In this document: one piece after another, positions 8,471-15,664 of the stretch
Position numbering within the stretch: position 1 is the first letter of the stretch
Layout of the letters: every line of letters starts with the position of its first letter
Source: Oscillospiraceae bacterium
GTDB lineage: Bacteria > Bacillota > Clostridia > Oscillospirales > Ruminococcaceae
Direction of reading: 5' to 3'
DNA length: 17,411 nucleotides
Assembly: GCA_020024475.1 (NCBI GenBank)
Contig: JAHHTS010000046.1
Span: forward strand, 1-17,411
Notes under the pieces: generated by a model
Seen by the model: only the letters and a program-made list of their open reading frames with translations
Told to the model about the DNA's origin: nothing
Database searches by the model: none
Made by a program: the position numbers and the translations under genes

Positions 8471-9999
8471 TTTAACTCCTTCCCATCATGTCCAATAACA
8501 ATTTCCTTTGCTTTTTGAATCAAATACTTTGATTCTTTCGATCGGCTAAAAATCCCAATTGTTAATACAGCACTTACAAAAAGTGTAATCATAGCTTTTA
8601 AAATCATTGTCCACCAACCCGTAACAACGATTTTAGTAGCACACTTAAAAGTAACAATTCCAATCAACACTTCCATTGCTGAATATATAAAATATTTTTT
8701 AAAGAAATTGTTCACTTTCTTCTCAAAACCATATTTATATACAATATATGGTTCAAGCCAAAAACAAGTCAATATAGTGCTGACAGCCGTCCCCAAAAAC
8801 ACACCACTAATTCCAAAATATTTCAATAAAACAATAGATGACCCAAGATTGATTATTGCCTCAAAAATTGGTCGATATCTATCCTGCCAATACATCCCCA
8901 TAGCATCTTTGAATGTCAATAATGTTTGTCTCATTCCCGACAAATAAAAATTTAGAACAATTAAAAATACTACATTAATCTCTAGCAAGAGATCTTTTCC
9001 AAATGCAATTTCAATAAAATCATTAAATAAAACAAACAAACATATGCTGCTAATACCATAAATCACATAATTAAAATAAAATAATACATCAAAAATTTCT
9101 TCTTTTTTTTCTGGTGTCGAATCAACATTTAAATTCCCAACACTAGACGTAACTGCAACAAACATTTGATTAATCAAACTTTTTAAAGAATTTGTAATTA
9201 ATGAATAATTTGCATAACATCCCACTAACATTAAACTTAAAAATTTCGATATGACCAAATTATCCGTTGCAGTAACAACGATTCCGCCGATTTTGTGAAA
9301 AAATAATGCTTTTGTATTTTTATAGATATTTTTACGCGTATTTTCGTCTAAAATATCATCACTTTTTTGTTTTAGAAAAGGATACAATCTATTTGCTTTT
9401 ATTGTTAACAAAAAGTTCTCTAAAACAGTAGATATGATCTGTAGAATCAAATAATAGTAAATATTATGTGTACGATATAAGACGATTGTTTGAGCCAATC
9501 CCAACACAAAATACAATGCATAGTGATAGACTACTGTTATATATTTTTTTTGATCTGCAATAATTAAATTCTGTTTATATGCATTGAAATACGAAAGTGA
9601 AGCATTAGCAACATAAAGTATAAATATAAAATTAATATGCTTAATATCTGGCATATCTCTAATGAAAACAGATAAAAATGGAGACATTAATAAACCCACT
9701 GCAAAAATAAATAATCCTACAAAGGTATAAAATTTTTTATACAATTTCATTAAAGCAACTATTTGCCCATGGTTTTCTTCCGCTAAAGGCTTGTATAGAC
9801 TAAATATGATTGCAGAACCAATTCCCAATTCAACCAATGACATCACAGATAAAATATTTGTAAAAAGCCCATTTAGTCCTAAATACGTTGCTCCCAAATA
9901 TCGTGCAAAGACTACTCTAATCACAAAGCTTAACACAATCCCTAAACCTTGGCCTATTACTCCTACTATCATATTTAAAATGGATTTTTGAGTTCTCAC
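8467..9999 (-). CDS. Wzx-type polysaccharide flippase
   Basis: Multidrug/oligosaccharidyl-lipid/polysaccharide superfamily transporter expected to flip the undecaprenyl-linked repeat unit across the membrane. The 510 residues have about 12 to 14 hydrophobic helices. The N-terminal pattern FARYLGATYLGLNGLFTNI (31-49) is typical of Gram-positive Wzx and EpsK-like proteins. A long basic loop at about 200-230 separates the halves. The start is GTG, with AGGAGG 6 bases upstream. An ATG two bases before it is out of frame and followed at once by TGA (ATGTGA), so GTG is the only workable start here. The gap to the upstream tarJ-like gene is 16 bases, and the stop overlaps the lipoprotein start by four bases. 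Confidence 0.9.
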   Translation of the reverse strand: MRTQKSILNMIVGVIGQGLGIVLSFVIRVVFARYLGATYLGLNGLFTNILSVMSLVELGIGSAIIFSLYKPLAEENHGQIVALMKLYKKFYTFVGLFIFAVGLLMSPFLSVFIRDMPDIKHINFIFILYVANASLSYFNAYKQNLIIADQKKYITVVYHYALYFVLGLAQTIVLYRTHNIYYYLILQIISTVLENFLLTIKANRLYPFLKQKSDDILDENTRKNIYKNTKALFFHKIGGIVVTATDNLVISKFLSLMLVGCYANYSLITNSLKSLINQMFVAVTSSVGNLNVDSTPEKKEEIFDVLFYFNYVIYGISSICLFVLFNDFIEIAFGKDLLLEINVVFLIVLNFYLSGMRQTLLTFKDAMGMYWQDRYRPIFEAIINLGSSIVLLKYFGISGVFLGTAVSTILTCFWLEPYIVYKYGFEKKVNNFFKKYFIYSAMEVLIGIVTFKCATKIVVTGWWTMILKAMITLFVSAVLTIGIFSRSKESKYLIQKAKEIVIGHDGKELK

Positions 10000-10015
10000 A
10001 TGCTTCCTCCTTAAC

Positions 10016-11029
10016 CTAAATATCCCATTTAAATACTGTTTTAAACTCTGTGTTCAAATCATTTGCGAAAACTCTGTGAATATCGACTAAGTCTTTTACT
10101 GGCTCATCTTCAAAAACAATTGTTTTTAAACGTCTTTGCACACTTTTATTTTCCATGAATTTTACAGCTCTTTGAAAGTCTTCTCTTCCTGATCTACTAC
10201 TACCTACAAAAGTTAATCCTTTTTCAAGAATATCTCTGGTATTTATTGCTACTTTATTTTCAGATACTCCCATAAGCATTACAGTACCTTGTGGTTTTAT
10301 ATATTTTATGATATCGTCAATAGCAAAAAAACTTCCTTCACCACCAGCACATTCAAATGCATGATCAATTGAAAAGTTTTCATCTAGAGAATCAACCAAA
10401 TGTGTTTCATCTACAAACGAAAACTGATTAAGCTTGTTTACATTTTTGCCAACCACTATTATCTTAGAATTCGGACAACTGTACTTTAGAATGCAGGCAA
10501 CAATGTATGCAAGACTACCATCTCCCCATATTCCAATTTTTTCTCTGTAATCATGAGCTATCTTTTCAAAGCGAGAAAATGCATGCATACCCACACTAAT
10601 AAATTCTGTAATAGCCGCAATTCTATCATCAATATCATCGTATGCAATCACTCTATCTGAAGGCAAGTCAATCAACTCGCGCATAAAACCATCTGTCCCA
10701 CTACTTAAAAATTGGGAGCCTTCAGCATAATTTTCATAAATTCCTTCACATTCTTTTCCAGGAACATTTGGTACCATTACAACTTTCTGCCCTTTTTTAA
10801 AGGTTTTTGTTGCATCATATACAACTACACCACAACATTCATGAATTAGTGCCATAGGCAACTTTTTCCTCAGTATCTTTGCATCACGTTTTCCTTGATA
10901 ATATCGTTGATCTGCATGACATAACGCAAGATAGTTTGGTCGTACAATCACCTTATCTCTAATATCTATGTCCTTATACTTCACTGATATAATTTTGGGA
11001 CTTGATAACTGGTATACATAGTTTAACAT
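10016..11029 (-). CDS. tarJ: TarJ-like ribulose-5-phosphate reductase (zinc alcohol dehydrogenase family)
   Basis: Predicted to reduce D-ribulose 5-phosphate to D-ribitol 5-phosphate with NADPH, the substrate for the neighbouring cytidylyltransferase. The 337 residues are a medium-chain dehydrogenase: LALCHADQRYY holds zinc-type Cys37, LIHECCG gives His63 and Glu64, and the Rossmann glycines are in IWGDGSLAYIVA (167-178). The length fits TarJ. The start used is the ATG at 11029, giving MLNYVYQLSS. A longer frame from 11071 lies inside the tarI-like gene and would add 14 residues unlike the family. GGAGG lies six bases before the ATG, and only one base separates the two genes. The call depends on the pairing with the TarI homologue; on its own the family includes many other sugar-alcohol dehydrogenases. 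Confidence 0.82.
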   Translation of the reverse strand: MLNYVYQLSSPKIISVKYKDIDIRDKVIVRPNYLALCHADQRYYQGKRDAKILRKKLPMALIHECCGVVVYDATKTFKKGQKVVMVPNVPGKECEGIYENYAEGSQFLSSGTDGFMRELIDLPSDRVIAYDDIDDRIAAITEFISVGMHAFSRFEKIAHDYREKIGIWGDGSLAYIVACILKYSCPNSKIIVVGKNVNKLNQFSFVDETHLVDSLDENFSIDHAFECAGGEGSFFAIDDIIKYIKPQGTVMLMGVSENKVAINTRDILEKGLTFVGSSRSGREDFQRAVKFMENKSVQRRLKTIVFEDEPVKDLVDIHRVFANDLNTEFKTVFKWDI

Positions 11030-11030
11030 C

Positions 11031-11732
11031 CTACTCCTCCATAACCATTGCTTTTGCAATTTTAAAGTCACTCATTGTTGTGATTTTAAAATTTGAAACT
11101 TCACCTTTTACTAATTTTACAGGAACATTTCTTACAACACATATTTTGCACGCATCAGTCAAAATATTCTTTTCCTCCTCACTTAAGTCACAATACAATT
11201 TTTTAAGTAAGCTCATTTTAAATGACTGTGGCGTCTGTCCCTGAAACATTTTATTACGTTCTGGAATTTCTGAAATTTCTTCTCCATTTTGAGAAACAAC
11301 AATCGTGTCCGCTGCTTCTAATACAGTATCACATGCTCCATATTGGATTGCTTTCTCTATGTTGTCGTTTATAATCCTATGAGTAACAAATGGGCGTACG
11401 GAATCATGTGTAACTATAATATGCTCCTCAGATTCACCATGTTTTTTTTCAATTTCCTCAACAATATTAAAGATAGTACTATTTCTATCTTTTCCACCTG
11501 AAACCAGTACAATTGTATTGTTTTCATTCATATACTTATCTAATAAGTCTTGTGCGTAATCCATCCAATCTGGATGAACTCCCACATATAATTCATCTAT
11601 TTTCTCACATAACAAAAACTTTTCTAACGTATGAATGAGGATTGGTTTCTCACCCAACATTAAAAACTGTTTCGGTTTATCAATTCCCATTCTTGATCCT
11701 TTTCCCCCAGCTAATATTGCTCCAAATATCAT
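11031..11732 (-). CDS. tarI: TarI/ISPD-like CDP-ribitol cytidylyltransferase
   Basis: Predicted to join CTP and D-ribitol 5-phosphate to give CDP-ribitol, the activated donor for polyol-phosphate transfer. The 233 residues show the full IspD/TarI signature: LAGGKGSRMG...KPKQF (7-23) for CTP binding, GGKDRNSTIFN (79-89), THDSVRPFV (108-116) and TPQSF (167-171). The end, GEVSNFKITTMSDFKIA (210-226), also fits. IspD (CDP-methylerythritol) is the alternative, but the TarJ-like gene one base downstream and the licD gene one base upstream fit ribitol better. The ATG has GGAGG nine bases upstream, inside the end of licD. Cytoplasmic enzyme with no membrane span. Confidence 0.85.
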   Translation of the reverse strand: MIFGAILAGGKGSRMGIDKPKQFLMLGEKPILIHTLEKFLLCEKIDELYVGVHPDWMDYAQDLLDKYMNENNTIVLVSGGKDRNSTIFNIVEEIEKKHGESEEHIIVTHDSVRPFVTHRIINDNIEKAIQYGACDTVLEAADTIVVSQNGEEISEIPERNKMFQGQTPQSFKMSLLKKLYCDLSEEEKNILTDACKICVVRNVPVKLVKGEVSNFKITTMSDFKIAKAMVMEE

Positions 11733-11733
11733 A

Positions 11734-12603
11734 TTATTTTTCCTCCATACAGTAATAAATTTTTTTATATTGTTTATACGAGTTTTTTAAATCCATAAAA
11801 TAAGCATCATGATGACCAAATTGCTTTTCTTTAGGAGGTAGTTTCATGTAATCTCCAAAGGCTATATTTAAATATGAATCATACCCTATCGGAATAGGCA
11901 TCTTTGTATCTTCAAAAGGGAGAAATACTGCCTTTGAAAATGCTTCTTTTGGATACCAGTTTCTCATATATCCAGGACCAGAACATAATTCTGTGATTCC
12001 ACTACACTTTGAAATCGGATATTTTGTCATCTGCTTTTCTGCAAACTTCCAAACATTATACCTCATTTTTCTTGTAGGAATAATACTCAATGCAATTTTA
12101 CCTATTAATGCCACTTTTTTTCCATGATTTTCTGGTACAATTTGAGCACAGTAAATTGAATATATTAAAGCCCAAAACACTTGCATTTTTCTATGTAATT
12201 TATTGTCAGGGTATCCGTCTAACGGAATAACATCCAACGCAACTCCATGTGTAATATCCAAATCCAACTGATATGGTTTGATCAGCGTGGTCTGTGAATC
12301 TCTAATCGTAGCAAATAAATTTCGATCTATATGTCCTCGGTCCGATTTTTCTAAAACATACCTTTGTCCACAGTTTTCTTTCTTCCACAATTGACACATT
12401 TTTTCGTAATCATCTCGTGGCATAAAAAAATCAAGGTCATCATCCCATGGAATCATCCCTTTATGACGTACAGTACCTATACATCCACCCCCACATAAAT
12501 AACAAGTTAAATTATGTCTGTTACAAAATGCAACAAAGTAAGACGCCATTTCTATATTAATTCTCTGCAATTCATTTAATTCTTCATTCGTCAACTTATT
12601 CAT
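11734..12603 (-). CDS. LicD family phosphotransferase (copy 2)
   Basis: Predicted to move a phospho-alcohol, most likely ribitol phosphate, from its CDP form to the glycan. The 289 residues carry the LicD core GTVRHKGMIPWDDDLDFFMP (43-62, with Asp54, Asp55, Asp56 and Asp58) behind a CGGGC block. It parallels the copy at 5162-6028 over its full length, including FAEKQMTKYP and the final NSYKQYK..YYC. It directly precedes the TarI-like gene with one base between them, and this placement is the main reason for choosing ribitol as the alcohol. The start is uncertain: the ATG at 12603 is used, overlapping the upstream GT2 gene by eight bases. A TTG at 12609 has a better-spaced AGGA and would add two residues. 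Confidence 0.88.
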   Translation of the reverse strand: MNKLTNEELNELQRINIEMASYFVAFCNRHNLTCYLCGGGCIGTVRHKGMIPWDDDLDFFMPRDDYEKMCQLWKKENCGQRYVLEKSDRGHIDRNLFATIRDSQTTLIKPYQLDLDITHGVALDVIPLDGYPDNKLHRKMQVFWALIYSIYCAQIVPENHGKKVALIGKIALSIIPTRKMRYNVWKFAEKQMTKYPISKCSGITELCSGPGYMRNWYPKEAFSKAVFLPFEDTKMPIPIGYDSYLNIAFGDYMKLPPKEKQFGHHDAYFMDLKNSYKQYKKIYYCMEEK

Positions 12604-13606
12604 TATCAAAATTTTTCCTATACTTCCAAAATGGTAATTTTATTATTCCTACAAAACTTCCAATCCCATAACTTATGTGTAATAAAAAGAATAATATAGG
12701 TAGAAATAATTGTTGCATATTTTTTTTCTGTCCTTTTACAGCTAAGAATGACATAAGAACTGCCACTGTCCAATATGTTCCCCACATAATATAACTTAGA
12801 ACTGGGAATCCAACCACTGATAAAATCGTTGTAATTATAATTCCTAGGACAAAAAAGAATGGAACAAAATGAAACAAGGACAAACAACCAGGACACGCTT
12901 TCAAAGTTAGAGAAACCCAATAACCATTCCCATATTTTTGTTTTAACATACCTTTCAAAGTGTTTCTAGTATGTTGGTATGAAATAATATCGGGAGAGTA
13001 AAAAATTTTAAATCCAGCCTTACGCATTCTATAATGAATTTCATTATCTTCCGTTCTACCAAGTTGCTCATTATAAAAACCAATCTTATTAAAAATTTCT
13101 CTTCTATATGCACCATGAAAAATAGATTTAACGTAAGATTCCTTTTTACTTCTACGATAAGATGCAATACTACTACCGAACATGGATTGTTCTGCTAGTA
13201 AGAGGTTTTCTTTCCAAGGTGTACTATCATCAATAATGTTGGGTCTAATCCCACCACACGCATATTCTCCCTTGCTTAAAATTTGAATATTTTTTTCTAC
13301 AAAATCATCTGGTATTGTAGCATGCGCATCTATTCTAACAATAGCATCTCCTGTATAGTTTGCCAACGCCACATTCCAACCACACGCCAATTTTCTTCCG
13401 GGATTTTCTAACACTTTAACTTGATAGAAATCATTTTTTGTTTCTAAAAATTCATTCATCAATCGTCTCGTATTATCATTTGACATGCTATCCACTAATA
13501 GAATTTCTATCTTATCATGGCAATACGTCTGATTTTTTATGCAGTTCAAAAGTACTGGTAAATTTTTTTCTTCATTATACGCAACAACACATATTGAAAT
13601 TTTCAT
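12596..13606 (-). CDS. GT2 family glycosyltransferase with C-terminal membrane helices (ExoA-like)
   Basis: Membrane-bound inverting glycosyltransferase predicted to add an early sugar to the lipid-linked unit. The N-terminal GT-A domain begins ISICVVAYNEEKNL, has VDSMSNDNT (38-46), and uses Asp93-Ala-His95 (RIDAHA) where most GT2 enzymes have DxD. This DAH form is known from succinoglycan ExoA-type enzymes. Asp187 in RTEDNE is the likely catalytic base and QKYGNGYW (222-229) the acceptor-side loop. Three C-terminal hydrophobic segments (about 247-267, 269-290 and 300-322) anchor it. The ATG has GAGGAG six bases upstream, in a 21-base gap after the priming transferase gene. The 3' end overlaps the next gene. 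The sugar is unknown. Confidence 0.88.
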   Translation of the reverse strand: MKISICVVAYNEEKNLPVLLNCIKNQTYCHDKIEILLVDSMSNDNTRRLMNEFLETKNDFYQVKVLENPGRKLACGWNVALANYTGDAIVRIDAHATIPDDFVEKNIQILSKGEYACGGIRPNIIDDSTPWKENLLLAEQSMFGSSIASYRRSKKESYVKSIFHGAYRREIFNKIGFYNEQLGRTEDNEIHYRMRKAGFKIFYSPDIISYQHTRNTLKGMLKQKYGNGYWVSLTLKACPGCLSLFHFVPFFFVLGIIITTILSVVGFPVLSYIMWGTYWTVAVLMSFLAVKGQKKNMQQLFLPILFFLLHISYGIGSFVGIIKLPFWKYRKNFDNE

Positions 13607-13627
13607 AAAATTCTCCTCATATGTTTT

Positions 13628-14314
13628 TTATTTTAGGACTGCCCAAATTGTTCTAAACATTGTTTTCACTTCTGATTTCACACTAAATTGCTTTATGCTT
13701 TTTAAATTATATTTCATTTTTTCTGGCAAAATTGTATTTATATAAACCTCATTTACATTTTCTGCGTTCTCTAACAATTCAGCCTCATCCTTATACATGA
13801 TACTGGCTTCAGATGTGATTCCCGCCGGCAAAAGCAATGTTGCATACATTTCTGGCGTATAATGTTCTACATACATTACCGCTTCTGGTCTTGTACCCAC
13901 AAATGTCATATCTCCTAGCAATACATTTATCAACTGTGGAACTTCATCTAACCGATAATCTCTAATTTTTTTCCCGATTTTTGTAATTCTACTATCACCA
14001 TTTGATGTAACATGTGCTCCTATTTTATCAGCACCTACTATCATTGTTCGAAACTTAAAAATTCTAAATTTTCGTCCATACTGAGTAACTCGCACCTGAC
14101 GATAAAATACAGGTCCTTTTGAATCAAATTTAATCATAAGGCTTAAAACCACAAAAACAGGTAATAAAATTATAAGCATAAAAAAAGAAACTAAAATATC
14201 AAACACCCTCTTTAACATTAAGCTTGTTTTTCTTTTAGTCAAAATGTCATGATACACTTTTACCTTTTCATTTTTCATAAAATCAGGGATTTCTTCCCAA
14301 TTCTTTAATCTCAT
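13628..14314 (-). CDS. Priming phosphoglycosyl transferase (bacterial sugar transferase family)
   Basis: Starts the repeat unit by placing a sugar 1-phosphate from a UDP-sugar on undecaprenyl phosphate. The 228 residues fit the small monotopic family (PglC/WecP-like core of WbaP). There is one re-entrant hydrophobic helix (about 37-60) after KRVFDI, then GPVFYRQVRV (67-76), FKFRTM (86-91), the catalytic Asp123-Glu124 pair in RLDEVPQL, and GDMTFVGTRPE (134-144). The segment PAGITSEASIMYKDE (163-177) is also typical. The N-terminal 34 residues before the helix are common in clostridial members, so the far start is kept, with AAAGGA eight bases before the ATG. The adjacent aminotransferase suggests the first sugar may be an amino sugar. 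A 105-base gap with a hairpin lies upstream. Confidence 0.92.
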   Translation of the reverse strand: MRLKNWEEIPDFMKNEKVKVYHDILTKRKTSLMLKRVFDILVSFFMLIILLPVFVVLSLMIKFDSKGPVFYRQVRVTQYGRKFRIFKFRTMIVGADKIGAHVTSNGDSRITKIGKKIRDYRLDEVPQLINVLLGDMTFVGTRPEAVMYVEHYTPEMYATLLLPAGITSEASIMYKDEAELLENAENVNEVYINTILPEKMKYNLKSIKQFSVKSEVKTMFRTIWAVLK

Positions 14315-14419
14315 GTTCCAGATCCTTTTCTCACCAATTTAAAAGCTATTTCTTATTATAGATGAAACAGATATAACTCATCTACTATGATAAGCTATAT
14401 CTATTTCTCCATTTGCTCT
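14315..14419 (-). promoter_or_regulatory. 105-base intergenic region with hairpin and possible -10
   Basis: Longest gap inside the operon. On the minus strand a hairpin at 14370-14401 pairs all 13 stem positions (two as G-U) around a six-base loop AUAGUA, with no U-run after it, so it is not a standard terminator. Downstream, a perfect TATAAT (14355-14360) sits 41 bases before the sugar transferase ATG but has no recognisable -35, so an internal promoter is only possible. Confidence 0.4.
14370..14401 (-). repeat. Intergenic inverted repeat (13-bp stem, 6-base loop)
   Basis: The left arm at 14370-14382 and right arm at 14389-14401 pair fully as minus-strand RNA, including two G-U pairs. As plus-strand RNA the same two positions are A-C mismatches, so the structure favours the operon's own transcript. 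It may stabilise processed mRNA or modulate read-through. Confidence 0.6.
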
Positions 14420-15628
14420 TTACTTAAAAATATCGCATATTCCTTGTAAGACATACTCCACTTCTTCGTCTGTTAAACAAGTATGAAGTGGGAGAGTGAT
14501 TTCATTTTCAAACTGTCCGTAAGCATTTGGGTAATCCTTAATATCAAATCCCATATTTTTATAAGCAGAAAGCATCGGAAGTGGTTTATAATGAACATTC
14601 GTAGCTATTTCTTTTTCTGCTAGTTTATTTATAATCTCATTACACTCTTCCCTTGACTTTCCTAATACACGCATGAAATATAGATGTCCGCTTGAGCTAT
14701 GATTATTGCCATAATGTTCAAGAACCTTGACCGGATAATCTTTCAATACAGAATCGTATTTTTCAATAATTTCCCTTCTGCGTCTTAATAGTTCTGGATA
14801 TCTGCGAAGCTGTGCAACTCCTATCGCTGCAACGATATCCGTCATATTACACTTGTATAAAGGAGCAACAATATCATACTCCCATGCACCTAGTTGTGAT
14901 TTGGATAGCGCATCCTTTGATTGTCCATGCAAAGACATCAACATAAAGTCACGATAAAGTTCATCCGAATCAATTTGACTTTCTTTTATAAATTTTTCCG
15001 ACCAAGTAACTGCTCCACCTTCTGCTGTTGTAAGGTTCTTAACTGCATGGAAAGAAAAACTTGTAATATCTGAAATCTGTCCCACTTTTTTTCCATAACG
15101 TTCTGCTCCAAATGCATGCGCAGCATCCGACATCACTAAAATTCTTCCTAACTTTCTTTGTCTGTCATTAGAAGGATTATATTTTTCTCTTTTTTCTTCA
15201 ACAATTTTGTAAATTTCATCATAATAGCTGTATACAATTCCCGCCAAATCAACACAAATAATTGCTTTCGTATGTTCTGTAATTGCTTCTCGTACTTTAT
15301 CTGGATCCATTTCAAAGGAATCCGGCAATGTGTCTACTATAACAGGTGTAGCACCTGTATGACAAATACAGCTTGCCGTTGCTGTATATGTGTATGCTGT
15401 TGTAATTACTTCATCACCAGGACCAATCCCCATAGTTCGTAAAGACAATTCCAAACATGCCGTTGCAGAATTAAGACATACTGCTTTCTGCGTATTACAA
15501 TAAGCGGCAATTTGTGCCTCAAATTCTTTTGTCTTTGGGCCTGTTGTTATCCACCCACTTTTTAATACTTGTACCACCTCATCAATTTCTTGATCTGTAA
15601 TATCTGGTGGTGAAAACGTAATTTTCAT
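14420..15628 (-). CDS. DegT/DnrJ/EryC1/StrS sugar aminotransferase
   Basis: PLP-dependent enzyme that aminates a nucleotide-linked keto-sugar, usually from glutamate, to make an amino-sugar precursor. The 402 residues have the family layout. SGWITTGPKTKEFE (24-37) and NSATACLELSL (53-63) lie in the N-terminal half. SDAAHAFGA (167-175, with Asp168 and His171) contacts the cofactor, and SFHAVKNLTTAEGG (192-205) holds the likely Schiff-base Lys197. An insertion-like stretch at about 133-162 is longer than in many homologues. No 4,6-dehydratase or acetyltransferase gene is in the window, so the keto-sugar must come from elsewhere. The ATG is 11 bases after AAGGAG, a long spacing, but no in-frame alternative exists. 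A 36-base gap follows the LCP gene. The downstream priming transferase may use its product. Confidence 0.92.
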   Translation of the reverse strand: MKITFSPPDITDQEIDEVVQVLKSGWITTGPKTKEFEAQIAAYCNTQKAVCLNSATACLELSLRTMGIGPGDEVITTAYTYTATASCICHTGATPVIVDTLPDSFEMDPDKVREAITEHTKAIICVDLAGIVYSYYDEIYKIVEEKREKYNPSNDRQRKLGRILVMSDAAHAFGAERYGKKVGQISDITSFSFHAVKNLTTAEGGAVTWSEKFIKESQIDSDELYRDFMLMSLHGQSKDALSKSQLGAWEYDIVAPLYKCNMTDIVAAIGVAQLRRYPELLRRRREIIEKYDSVLKDYPVKVLEHYGNNHSSSGHLYFMRVLGKSREECNEIINKLAEKEIATNVHYKPLPMLSAYKNMGFDIKDYPNAYGQFENEITLPLHTCLTDEEVEYVLQGICDIFK

Positions 15629-15664
15629 TTCAATCCATACTCCTTATCTTTTAGTCATCATTAA

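Noticed and set aside
11030..11071. Longer start for the TarJ-like gene
   Set aside because: It would run 41 bases into the TarI-like gene and add a segment unlike the family. The ATG at 11029 has a well-placed GGAGG.
11031..11732. IspD of the methylerythritol phosphate pathway
   Set aside because: The motifs are shared by IspD and TarI, but direct linkage to a TarJ-like reductase and to licD, inside a glycan operon, favours CDP-ribitol synthesis.
12604..12609. TTG start for LicD copy 2
   Set aside because: It would add only two residues. The ATG at 12603 is the more common codon, though the TTG has better AGGA spacing and cannot be excluded.
12618..12920. 100-codon frame on the minus strand inside the ExoA-like GT2 gene
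   Set aside because: It is a shifted frame of a gene with clear domains and continuous membrane helices, has no Shine-Dalgarno and resembles no family.
14355..14360. Internal promoter for the priming transferase
   Set aside because: The TATAAT is perfect, but no -35-like hexamer lies 16 to 18 bases upstream and there is no extended TG. It is noted only as a possibility within the gap entry.
15158..15442. Cysteine-rich 94-codon open frame on the plus strand
   Set aside because: It lies antisense within the aminotransferase gene, whose motifs are intact there. The many Cys codons are an artefact of the opposite strand, and there is no ribosome site.
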